The notes under the pieces were generated by a model. The model was not told the origin of the DNA. It made no database searches and was given only the letters and a program-made list of their open reading frames with translations. A stretch of DNA of 64,000 nucleotides from Rhizobacter sp. AJA081-3 (GTDB lineage: Bacteria > Pseudomonadota > Gammaproteobacteria > Burkholderiales > Burkholderiaceae_C), in the NCBI RefSeq assembly GCF_017795745.1, contig NZ_CP059067.1, positions 620,001 to 684,000 on the forward strand, in the 5' to 3' direction. Position 1 is the first letter of the stretch, and every line of letters begins with the position of its first letter. This document shows positions 19,492 to 26,815 of this stretch, one piece after another. A program made the translations under genes and the position numbers.

Positions 19492-21033
19492 TCAGTCGCC
19501 CAGCAGCCGGCGCTTCAAGCGGATCTTCGTCATGTCCTCGACGTTGGCGCGCTGCGGGGCGCCGAAGCGGCGCTCGACCAGCGCCAGGTAGTCGGGGTTG
19601 GTGAAGTAGGTCTGGAAGGCCTCGTCGCGGAAGCGCAGCACCTCGGCGGCGCTGGCGTGCTTGGTGGCCAGCGGCTCGCAGTCGTAGGACAGGAAGGCGT
19701 AGCCGGCGTAGCTGTCGGGCAACTTCCAGCCGTTGCGGATGGCCTGGCGGTAGATCGGGCTGCCGGGCAGCGCCTGGCAGGGGTACATGTTGGCCATCTC
19801 GGTGTTCAGCTCGAGCGCCAGGTCCAGCGTCTGCTGCATCGTCGCCAGCGTGTCGTCGGGGAAGCCGAAGATGTAGTTGCTGATGACGTTGATGTCGGCG
19901 TCGCGCACCGTCTTGCAGATCTCGCGGATGTTCACTTCCTGGAAGGAGCCTTTGGAGACCTCCTTGCGCACCAGTTGGCTGCCCGCCTCGATGCCCAGCG
20001 CCAGCCAGCCGATACCGGCCTTCCGGAACAGCTCGAGCGCCGAGGGCCGCACCGTGTCCACGCGCGAGTAGGCCCACATGCGCAGCTTCAGGTCGCGCTC
20101 GACGATGTTGTTGAGCAGCGGCTCGTAGTAGCGCCGGTTGAGGAAGAACATCTCGTCGCTGATGCGCACCGTCTCGACGCCCATCTTCGCCAGCTTCTCC
20201 AGCTCGGCGGTGATGAGCGCGGTGCTCCAGAACCGCATGCCGCGCGAGTGGGCGGCATGCACCTCCTCGCCGTTGTCGTTGCGGTTGACGATGTTGATCA
20301 TGCAGAAGTCGCAACCGAAGTTGCAGCCCAGCGAGGTGTAGATCGCGGCGAAGGGCGTGCGCTTCGAATGGTCGAAGCCGGCATGCCAGAAATGCGCGCG
20401 GTACAGGTCCAGCGGGCGCTCCTTGTAGGGCAGCAGGTCCCAGGCGTAGCCGGGCAGGTCCTCGTCCATCTTCTCCTGCGGCACCACGGCCTGCGGCGGG
20501 TTCAGCCACAGCACCGGCTTGCCCTCGCGGTCGCGCTTCTTGTAGCCGATGCCGGCCACCTTGGCGATGTCGTCCTTCAGGTTGCCGCGCAGCAGGTTGT
20601 GCAGCGCGTACACGCCTTCGTTGAGGAACACGATGTCGGTGCAGGGCAGCGCCAGCACCTCGCGCGGCAATGCGCTGGTGTGCGAGCCGACGAAGGCCAC
20701 CGGCAGGCCGGGCAGCTCGTCCTTGATCTGCTGGGCCAGGCGCGTCGCGCCGATCATGCTGGTCGTGCCCGAGTTCGGGTTCTGGCCGTAGACGACGAAG
20801 ACGACGAGGCGCGGCTTCAGATCGCGCGTGCGCTGCACGGCGGCCTCGAGCGAGAGCTTCTCGGCATCGCAGTCCATGATCGCCGCGCCGAAGCCCTTGG
20901 CCCGGCACGATTGCGCCAGCAGCAGCGACCAGGTCGGCGGCTCGATCGCCGAATAGGTAGCCGCCAGGCCCTGGTAGGCGGTGGCCGACGAATCCGGGTT
21001 GATCAGCAGGACGTCGAGCGCTCGTTCGTTCAT
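19492..21033 (-). CDS. B12-binding-domain radical SAM enzyme of the glycan operon
   Basis: The 513-residue protein has an N-terminal cobalamin-binding-like Rossmann domain (about 1-150) and a radical SAM domain with the [4Fe-4S] motif C237-NFG-C241-DF-C244, then SDEMFFLNRR and GIEAGSQ typical of the family. Members methylate unreactive carbon or phosphorus centres or catalyse ring rearrangements. It is the last gene of a ten-gene leftward operon for a sugar nucleotide and its transfer, with a gap of only 2 nt from the upstream glycosyltransferase. A role in C-methylation or deoxygenation of the sugar is therefore an inference. The canonical DxHxxG cobalamin motif was not seen, as in several subfamilies. 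Confidence 0.88.
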   Translation of the reverse strand: MNERALDVLLINPDSSATAYQGLAATYSAIEPPTWSLLLAQSCRAKGFGAAIMDCDAEKLSLEAAVQRTRDLKPRLVVFVVYGQNPNSGTTSMIGATRLAQQIKDELPGLPVAFVGSHTSALPREVLALPCTDIVFLNEGVYALHNLLRGNLKDDIAKVAGIGYKKRDREGKPVLWLNPPQAVVPQEKMDEDLPGYAWDLLPYKERPLDLYRAHFWHAGFDHSKRTPFAAIYTSLGCNFGCDFCMINIVNRNDNGEEVHAAHSRGMRFWSTALITAELEKLAKMGVETVRISDEMFFLNRRYYEPLLNNIVERDLKLRMWAYSRVDTVRPSALELFRKAGIGWLALGIEAGSQLVRKEVSKGSFQEVNIREICKTVRDADINVISNYIFGFPDDTLATMQQTLDLALELNTEMANMYPCQALPGSPIYRQAIRNGWKLPDSYAGYAFLSYDCEPLATKHASAAEVLRFRDEAFQTYFTNPDYLALVERRFGAPQRANVEDMTKIRLKRRLLGD

Positions 21034-21035
21034 GT

Positions 21036-22160
21036 TCAGTCCCAGAAGCGGGGGGCGATGCCGGTGCGCGTCCATTCGAGGATTTGCGCGACGCGGTGCT
21101 CCGACGTGTGGTGGCTCTTCGCGTTGGCGAGGCAACGCTCGCCGATGCGCTCGGCCAGGCCCGGCTCGCGCTTCAGGCGCTCCAGCGTGTCGGCCAGCGA
21201 CTCGGGATCGTCGTTTTCGAAGAAGAGGATGTGCTCGTCCTCGCGGAACAAGCGCGCCGTCTGCGGATGGGACGGAATGCGCCAGGAGACTACTGGCTGG
21301 CCGATCGCCATGCTCTCGACCACGCGGCCCGCGTAGGTCTTCACGAAGGAGGTCAGGTTCACCGTCGCCAGGCTGTCGGACAGCCCGTCGAGGAACAGGT
21401 CGAAGAGCTTGGCGCGCACCTGCTGCAACGTGTCGACGAAGCGCTCCATGTCGGCCTGCCGGCAGGGCTGCTCGAGCATCGCCTGGCGCACCGGATTGTT
21501 GAGCTGATCGAACATCTTCGGCAGCTCGGTGGCGTGTTCGCCCGAGGCGCGGAACTCGAGCAGGCCTTGCTTCAGCCGGTCGTTGTGCTGGTACTTGGCA
21601 CGCCGCTGGTAGGCGCTGCCGATGAAGACGGCCGGGCGCGACGTGTTCGGCGCGCTGCGGCGGAAGAAGCGGCGCGGCACGTGGCAGGGGGTCCACACCG
21701 CCTGCGCGCCCATGTTCTCGATGTGGCGCACGTCGTTCTCGTCGACGACGCCGAAATGCGTCACGTAGGGCAGCACGGCGCGCTGCATCAGCGGCACGCG
21801 GCGGCCGAGCTCGGGCACCTCGGCGTAGTCGGCGGCGTCGTAGTGCAGCGTCTCCATGACGATGCCCACGCGCACCGGGGCCAGTGTGGCCAGCCAGGCG
21901 AAGTCAACTTCTGCCAGCGGTGGCGGCGCCTCCCAGGCCGGGCGCTGCCCGAGCACGTGGGTGACGTCGTTGATCCAGACCTGGTCGAAGCGGTGGTCGC
22001 CCACCAGCTTGCGCGACCCCGCCCAGCAGCTCGTGAACAGCACCAGCACCTCATGCCCCGCCGCGCGCAGGCCTTCGACATAGGCCATGTGCGTGGTGTA
22101 CGACCACTGCCGGGCCGAGGCCCAGACCAGCATGTCGTGCTGGACGTAGAGGATCTTCAT
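21036..22160 (-). CDS. Glycosyltransferase, CgeB-like (GT-B fold)
   Basis: The 374-residue protein has a GT-B-like layout. The N-terminal domain begins MKILYVQHDMLVW, and the C-terminal half carries VFIGSAYQRR (about 195-204) and AGRVVESMAIGQPVVSW (about 288-304). These resemble the CgeB-like glycosyltransferase family, which acts on surface or spore polysaccharides. Donor and acceptor are unknown; given the operon, a GDP-linked modified heptose is a reasonable guess. It overlaps nothing but sits 19 nt after the SDR gene and 2 nt before the radical SAM gene. Confidence 0.8.
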   Translation of the reverse strand: MKILYVQHDMLVWASARQWSYTTHMAYVEGLRAAGHEVLVLFTSCWAGSRKLVGDHRFDQVWINDVTHVLGQRPAWEAPPPLAEVDFAWLATLAPVRVGIVMETLHYDAADYAEVPELGRRVPLMQRAVLPYVTHFGVVDENDVRHIENMGAQAVWTPCHVPRRFFRRSAPNTSRPAVFIGSAYQRRAKYQHNDRLKQGLLEFRASGEHATELPKMFDQLNNPVRQAMLEQPCRQADMERFVDTLQQVRAKLFDLFLDGLSDSLATVNLTSFVKTYAGRVVESMAIGQPVVSWRIPSHPQTARLFREDEHILFFENDDPESLADTLERLKREPGLAERIGERCLANAKSHHTSEHRVAQILEWTRTGIAPRFWD

Positions 22161-22179
22161 GCCGGCGCCTGTGCGGCGA

Positions 22180-23118
22180 TCAGACGTTGCCGTGCACGGT
22201 GTTCTTTACCATCGTGAAGCCCTTGATCAGCTCGGCGATGCCGGCGTCCAGGGTCACGGCGGTCTTGAAGCCGGTGCGCTCCAGCTTGGCGTTGGAGACG
22301 ACGTAGTTGCGCTGGTCCGGGTCCTTGCCCACCGGGGCGTCGAGGAAGACGAAATCCGGCAGCTGCTTCTGGATGTGCTGGCACAGCTCGCGCTTGGAGA
22401 CGTTGGCCTCGCTCAGCCCGACGTTGTAGATCTGGCCGCGCATCGCCTCGAAGTTCTCGATGCCGTGCTGGAACACGCGCGCCACGTCGCGCACGTGGAT
22501 GTAGTTGCGCTTGAAGTCGCCCTCGAACAGCACGACGAAGCGGTCGTGCACGGCGCGGTGCACGAAGTCGTTGACGAGCAGGTCGATGCGCATGCGCGGC
22601 GACATGCCGAACACCGTGGCCAGGCGGAAGCTGATGGCGTTCTCGCGCTGCATCAGCTCGCCCTCGATGGCGACCTTCTCCTTCGCGTAGATGGAGATCG
22701 GGCGCAGCGGCGACTCTTCGGTGCAGAAGTTGTTGGCGTCGCCGGTGCCGTAGGCGCTGTTCGTCGTCGGCATCAGGATGCGCTGGTTGCGCGAGGCCAG
22801 GCGCAGCATCAGCAGGATGGCGTCGTGGTTGATCGTCTTGGCGCCGATCGGGTCGGCGTTGCACATCGGCGCGCCCACCAGCGCGGCCAGCGGGATCACG
22901 ATGTCGGCTTTCTTCAGCAGCGGCGCGAGCGTGCCCTCGACGCGGATGTCGCCCTTGACGACGTTGAACTTCGGGTCGCTGCAGACGTGGTTCAGGCTGA
23001 TCTGGCGGAACATGAAGCTGTCCAGCACGGTGACGCGGTGGCCCGCGGCCAGCAGCGAGGGCACCAGCGTGGAACCGAGGTAGCCGGCGCCGCCGGTGAC
23101 GAGGATGTCGTAGGCCAT
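22180..23118 (-). CDS. Extended-SDR sugar-nucleotide dehydrogenase/epimerase
   Basis: The 312-residue protein has the Rossmann motif GGAGYLG (9-15), a Ser/Thr-rich active-site strand ending SAYG (121-124), and the catalytic YxxxK at Y144-K148 (YAKEK). It belongs to the NAD-dependent epimerase/dehydratase superfamily. Next to gmhA, hddC and hddA its substrate is probably GDP-D-glycero-D-manno-heptose. In Campylobacter heptose loci, an SDR in this position (Cj1427-type) oxidises C4 of that sugar. C4 oxidation would create the 4-keto group needed by the ColD-like enzyme of the same operon. Simple epimerase or 4,6-dehydratase activity remains possible. Confidence 0.85.
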   Translation of the reverse strand: MAYDILVTGGAGYLGSTLVPSLLAAGHRVTVLDSFMFRQISLNHVCSDPKFNVVKGDIRVEGTLAPLLKKADIVIPLAALVGAPMCNADPIGAKTINHDAILLMLRLASRNQRILMPTTNSAYGTGDANNFCTEESPLRPISIYAKEKVAIEGELMQRENAISFRLATVFGMSPRMRIDLLVNDFVHRAVHDRFVVLFEGDFKRNYIHVRDVARVFQHGIENFEAMRGQIYNVGLSEANVSKRELCQHIQKQLPDFVFLDAPVGKDPDQRNYVVSNAKLERTGFKTAVTLDAGIAELIKGFTMVKNTVHGNV

Positions 23119-23146
23119 GAATCGTTCTCCGTGGGTCTTGTCGGGG

Positions 23147-23737
23147 TCAGGCGGGCGCGAACAGCGCCGCCTCGACGCATTCGCACAGCGTGTGCGCCAT
23201 CACGATGTGCAGTTCCTGGATGGTGCTGGTGGCGCTGCCCGGGGCGACGAGGCAGAAATCCGCAAGCTCGCGCGCACGGCCGCCGCTGCGGCCGGTGAAG
23301 ACGATGCTGGGGATGTCCATGCGACGGCATTGCTCCAGGGCTTGGAGGATGTTCGGCGATTCGCCGGAGGTGGTAATTCCGAGAAAGACGTCCTTTCCCG
23401 TGGCTTTACCGGCCAGCTGGCGGGCGAACACCTGGTCGAAGCCGTAGTCGTTGCCGATGGCGGTGAGGATGGAGGTGTCGGTGGTCAGCGATTCGGCCGG
23501 CAGCGGCGCCCGGTCGCGCGCCAGCTTGCTGACGAATTCGGCGGCCAGGTGCTGCGCATCGGCCGCCGAGCCGCCGTTGCCGGCGATGTACAGGCGGCCG
23601 CCGGCGCGGTATCGGGCGATCACGGTGTCGACGGCACGCGCGAACACGGCCAGCGTGGCCGTGTCGGCGGCCAGCGCCTGCTTGGCGCTGATGGAGGCGT
23701 CGATGTTGCGGCGGATGCGGTCAACCGGCGAGGTCAT
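23147..23737 (-). CDS. gmhA: Sedoheptulose-7-phosphate isomerase (SIS domain)
   Basis: The 196-residue SIS-domain protein has the sugar-phosphate loop GNGGSAAD (53-60) and TTSGESPNIL near 125, as in GmhA/LpcA. It converts sedoheptulose 7-phosphate to D-glycero-D-manno-heptose 7-phosphate, the first step of both ADP- and GDP-heptose synthesis. Its start overlaps the end of hddC by 17 nt. Because it lies between hddC and the SDR with hddA in the same operon, it is probably the dedicated copy for the GDP route, not the lipopolysaccharide core copy. Confidence 0.9.
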   Translation of the reverse strand: MTSPVDRIRRNIDASISAKQALAADTATLAVFARAVDTVIARYRAGGRLYIAGNGGSAADAQHLAAEFVSKLARDRAPLPAESLTTDTSILTAIGNDYGFDQVFARQLAGKATGKDVFLGITTSGESPNILQALEQCRRMDIPSIVFTGRSGGRARELADFCLVAPGSATSTIQELHIVMAHTLCECVEAALFAPA

Positions 23738-24452
23738 GGGCGGGCTCCGTGGATCGTGCGGTCGGCAGGACCGAGGCGGCGCGGTGGTAATCGGCCGGTA
23801 CGCCGATGTCGATGAAGGCGCCATGGCTCTCGACGCCGGCAAAACGCTGGCCGTCGGCGAGCAGTTGCGGGAACAGGTTGTTCTCCAGCGACGCGGCCTG
23901 TCCCGGGGCGAGACTGACGGCGTCGAGCGCGCCGGGGCGGAACAGGTAGACGCCGCCGTTGGCCAGCGGTGCGGTGGGCGCGCGCAGCGCGGTGATCAGG
24001 CCGTCCTGGGACAGGCCCACGCCCATGTAGCGCGCCGGGTCGGTGTTGCGGAACAGCGAGAAGCACCAATCGGCGTCGTGGCGGCGCGCGCGTGCCGTGA
24101 GTTCGCGCAGCGGCACGTCGAAGTACGTGTCGCCGTTGAGCAGCAGCGTGTACTCGTCGCGCGGCAGGTTCGCGGCGGCGAGCATCACGGCGCCGCCGGT
24201 GCCCAGCGGCGCGGTCTCGACCACGTAGTCGATCGCGGCGCCGTGGTAGCGGCGGCCGAAGTGGCTGCTGATCGCCTCGTGGCGGTAGCCGACGGAGAGC
24301 ACGAAGCGGCCGACGCCCTGCGCGATCCAGTGGTCCATCTGGTGGGCCAGGAAGGGCCGCCCGGCGATCGGGGCCATGGGCTTGGGCAGGTCGGGGACGG
24401 CGCTGCGCAGGCGAGTGCCGAGGCCGCCGGCGAGGATGATGGCGGTGGTCAT
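23721..24452 (-). CDS. hddC: D-glycero-D-manno-heptose 1-phosphate guanylyltransferase-like nucleotidyltransferase
   Basis: The 243-residue nucleotidyltransferase has the signature GGLGTRL (9-15) and KPMAPI, plus LLNGDTYFD (about 108-116) for the metal/sugar site. HddC activates D-glycero-alpha-D-manno-heptose 1-phosphate with GTP to give GDP-heptose. The specific call depends on the neighbouring gmhA and hddA; by sequence alone it could be another hexose-1-phosphate nucleotidyltransferase. The start at 24452 aligns the conserved N-terminus and lies 16 nt after the upstream aminotransferase-fold gene. Confidence 0.85.
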   Translation of the reverse strand: MTTAIILAGGLGTRLRSAVPDLPKPMAPIAGRPFLAHQMDHWIAQGVGRFVLSVGYRHEAISSHFGRRYHGAAIDYVVETAPLGTGGAVMLAAANLPRDEYTLLLNGDTYFDVPLRELTARARRHDADWCFSLFRNTDPARYMGVGLSQDGLITALRAPTAPLANGGVYLFRPGALDAVSLAPGQAASLENNLFPQLLADGQRFAGVESHGAFIDIGVPADYHRAASVLPTARSTEPAHDLAG

Positions 24453-24468
24453 GCGATCGGCCCGTGCA

Positions 24469-25644
24469 CTAGACCGCGTTGACGATGCGGCAGATCGCAT
24501 CGATCTCGTCGTCGCGCAGGTCCGGAAAGTTGCCGATGTAGAAGCCGTAGAAGTGCACGTGCTCGGTGTGCGGGAAGGCCAGGTGATGGTCCTTCGGCAC
24601 GATGCCGCGCAGGTAGGGCTGGCGCAGCTGGTTGCCGCCGCCGGCGCTGCCGCGGCGGAACTCGATGCCGGTCTCGCGCATCGTCGCCATCAGGCGCTGC
24701 ACGTACTCCGGGTCGGCCGCCTTCATGATCAGGTTGAAGGCGTAGTTGCTGCTGCCTTCGAGCTTGAAGTCGGTCTGGTAGCGCTTGTCGTCGATGCGCT
24801 CGAGGAAGCGCTGCAGGTTCTGCGTGCGGCGCAGCACGTTGGCGTCCAGCCGCTTGAGCTGGCTGCGGCCCATGATGGCGCCGATCTCGGTGTTGCGCAC
24901 GTTGTAGGCGGGGTAGGCGAAGATGAAGTCCGGGTTCAGCTCCGGGTTCGCCTCGCGCCACGCCGTCCGGTAGTCCGCATCGTTGCTCTCGCGCACCATC
25001 CCGTGCGAACGCAGCATGCGGATCTGCTGGTAGACCTCGGCATCGTCGGTGCACACCATGCCACCCTCGATGGTGCTCATGTGGTGCGCGTAGTAGAAGC
25101 TGAAGTTCGACATCCAGCCGATGCTGCCCAGGCGCCGCCCGTTGTGCGTGGCGCCATGCGATTCGCACACGTCCTCGATCAGCGGGATGCCTCGGCGGTC
25201 GAGCTCGGCGATCAGGCCGTCGGTCAGGCCGTCGAAGCCTTGCACGTGGGTGAGGAACACGGCGCGCGTCTTGTCGGTGATCTTCGCGAGGATCTGATCC
25301 GGCGCCATCGCCAGCGTGCGCGGGTCGATGTCGGCGAACACCGGCGTGAAGCCGTTCTGCAGCACCGTGGCCACGTCGGAGATCCAGGTCAGCGGCGGCA
25401 CGATCACCTCGCCGCCCTCGGGGTGGCGGATCTTCAGCAGCGCCATCGACAGCAGATTGGCCGAGGCGCCGGAGTTCACGAACACGCTGTACTTCACGCC
25501 CAGCCACTTCGACCATTCCTGCTCGAAGGCCACGCACTGCGGGCCGTTGGTCAGGATGGGGTCGTCCTGCTGCAGGTGGGCGATCACCGCGTCGAGGTCC
25601 TCGCGCGCGATGTTGTTGCGCATCAGGGGGTACTTGGCTGCCAT
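24469..25644 (-). CDS. ColD/RfbH-type PLP-dependent sugar 3-dehydratase (DegT/DnrJ/EryC1 fold)
   Basis: The 391-residue DegT-family protein has the usual fold (GPQCVAFEQEW, NSGASANLL, IEDVCESHGA). The active-site lysine that binds PLP in aminotransferases is replaced: the motif reads SFYYAHHMSTIEGGM, with His187-His188. This same Lys-to-His change defines ColD (GDP-4-keto-6-deoxymannose 3-dehydratase) and RfbH, which remove the C3 hydroxyl rather than transaminate. The length matches ColD (388) better than the iron-sulphur RfbH. In the operon the likely substrate is a GDP-4-keto-heptose. It is tightly packed between the ThDP enzyme genes and hddC. Confidence 0.88.
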   Translation of the reverse strand: MAAKYPLMRNNIAREDLDAVIAHLQQDDPILTNGPQCVAFEQEWSKWLGVKYSVFVNSGASANLLSMALLKIRHPEGGEVIVPPLTWISDVATVLQNGFTPVFADIDPRTLAMAPDQILAKITDKTRAVFLTHVQGFDGLTDGLIAELDRRGIPLIEDVCESHGATHNGRRLGSIGWMSNFSFYYAHHMSTIEGGMVCTDDAEVYQQIRMLRSHGMVRESNDADYRTAWREANPELNPDFIFAYPAYNVRNTEIGAIMGRSQLKRLDANVLRRTQNLQRFLERIDDKRYQTDFKLEGSSNYAFNLIMKAADPEYVQRLMATMRETGIEFRRGSAGGGNQLRQPYLRGIVPKDHHLAFPHTEHVHFYGFYIGNFPDLRDDEIDAICRIVNAV

Positions 25645-25652
25645 CGCTGCGC

Positions 25653-26189
25653 TCACTTCTCGGAGTAGTAGTCGCCGTACTCGACAATCAGCGTGCTGCG
25701 ACCGTCGTCGCGCAGCAGCGCGCGCTCGTAGGCGGGGAAGATGTCTTCCGGCTCGTCCAGGCGGATCACCTCGATGCTCTTGCACATCAGGCGCAGCGCC
25801 TCGGTGTAGTCGCCCACGTGCTGGTGCTGCGGGTGCAGCGGCCGCTCCGAGCCGATACCGGTGCGCACGATAGCTTTCGCCTTGTAGCCGCCGTTGCTCA
25901 TCACCGCGAGCTTGTCGAGGTGGTTGACGAGCTGGCTGAGGCCGCACATCAGGAAGTTCCAGCGCGGGAAGATGCTCACCGGCACCTGGCCGGCCAGCGC
26001 GAGGCCGGTGGTCATGCCCATCTGCAGCTCTTCCGCGACGGGCAGCTCGATCAGCCGGCCCGGCGCCACGTCCTTGAGCGTGTTGCTCATTGCCGTGCCC
26101 GGCACCGCCACCGCCTGGCCCATGAAGACCACGCGCGGGTCGGCGGCGAGGAATTCCATCGAGCGCTTGAGTTCGTCGAAGTACTTCAT
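25653..26189 (-). CDS. Minimal E1-beta-like (PYR-domain) subunit of a thiamine-diphosphate enzyme
   Basis: The 178-residue protein matches only the N-terminal pyrimidine-binding half of 2-oxoacid dehydrogenase E1-beta/transketolase proteins. It includes the ELPVAEELQMGMTTGLALAG segment, where Glu of the EE pair is the cofactor-activating glutamate. The C-terminal transketolase domain of normal E1-beta subunits (about 325 residues) is absent. The stop is followed 8 nt later by the ColD-like gene, and it lies 10 nt after its E1-alpha-like partner, so the pair should form one active site. A carboligase acting on a keto-sugar nucleotide is inferred from context. Confidence 0.82.
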   Translation of the reverse strand: MKYFDELKRSMEFLAADPRVVFMGQAVAVPGTAMSNTLKDVAPGRLIELPVAEELQMGMTTGLALAGQVPVSIFPRWNFLMCGLSQLVNHLDKLAVMSNGGYKAKAIVRTGIGSERPLHPQHQHVGDYTEALRLMCKSIEVIRLDEPEDIFPAYERALLRDDGRSTLIVEYGDYYSEK

Positions 26190-26199
26190 CGTGTGCTCC

Positions 26200-26802
26200 T
26201 CAGAACTGCACGCGCTGGCCGGCGCCCGCGTGCGGGTAGCGGGTCTGGTAGCGGTAGTAGTGGATGTACTCGTCGCGCTGGTTCTCGAAGCTGAGCTTGC
26301 TCTGGTTCCAGGCGGCGCGGGTGTCGGTGCAGACCGATTTCTCGTTGTCCTCGACGACGAAGCGGATCGGCAGGCGGTGATTGCGGCTGTACTTGATGCT
26401 CTCGTGCGCGATGCCGGTCTCGGCCGTCATCTCGCCCATGAAGCAGTGCACGCGGGCATCCTCGCCGCTGCGTGCGATCGCCAGCGCCGTGCCCACGGCG
26501 ATCGGCAGCACGCCGCCGACGATGGCCGAGGAGTAGATGCGCTGTTCGGGAAAACACAGCGAGATCGAGCGCCCGGCCATGATCTCGTCCATCACCGCCG
26601 CGGGAGGCACGCCCTTGAGCAGGCACTGGTAGTGCGAGCGCCAGGAGCAGAACACCCAGTCGTTCTTGCCGATGCCCTTGAACACCTCGATCATCTGGGC
26701 CTCGTTGCCCGAGTACAGGTGCACCGGGGCGCGGATCTTGCCGGCGTTGAAGCGCGCGGCCACCTCGTCCTCGAAGGCGATCAGGTCTTGTGCGGTCATC
26801 AT
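26200..26802 (-). CDS. Minimal E1-alpha-like (PP-domain) subunit of a thiamine-diphosphate enzyme
   Basis: The 200-residue protein aligns with the diphosphate-binding domain of E1-alpha subunits: HLYSGNEAQ near 28, RSHYQCLLKG near 55, then the cofactor motif starting at GEM (123-125) and ending at Asn153. This follows the canonical GDG-x(about 27)-N spacing but with GEM for GDG. It lacks the last 100 or more residues of ordinary E1-alpha. ATGATG gives two possible starts (26802 or 26799). With the adjacent PYR subunit it would form a compact split ThDP enzyme, with no lipoyl partner (E2/E3) nearby. Confidence 0.82.
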   Translation of the reverse strand: MMTAQDLIAFEDEVAARFNAGKIRAPVHLYSGNEAQMIEVFKGIGKNDWVFCSWRSHYQCLLKGVPPAAVMDEIMAGRSISLCFPEQRIYSSAIVGGVLPIAVGTALAIARSGEDARVHCFMGEMTAETGIAHESIKYSRNHRLPIRFVVEDNEKSVCTDTRAAWNQSKLSFENQRDEYIHYYRYQTRYPHAGAGQRVQF

Positions 26803-26815
26803 GGCGGGGGGCTCC

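Noticed and set aside
19979-19985. GCCGATA inside the radical SAM gene as a FliA -10
   Set aside because: No matching -35 at the right distance.
24469-25644. Annotation as a sugar aminotransferase
   Set aside because: The PLP-binding lysine is replaced by histidine, so transamination through an internal aldimine is not expected.
25851-25857. GCCGATA inside the E1-beta-like gene as a FliA -10
   Set aside because: No -35 resembling TCAAGT lies 12 or 13 nt upstream; coding-sequence coincidence.
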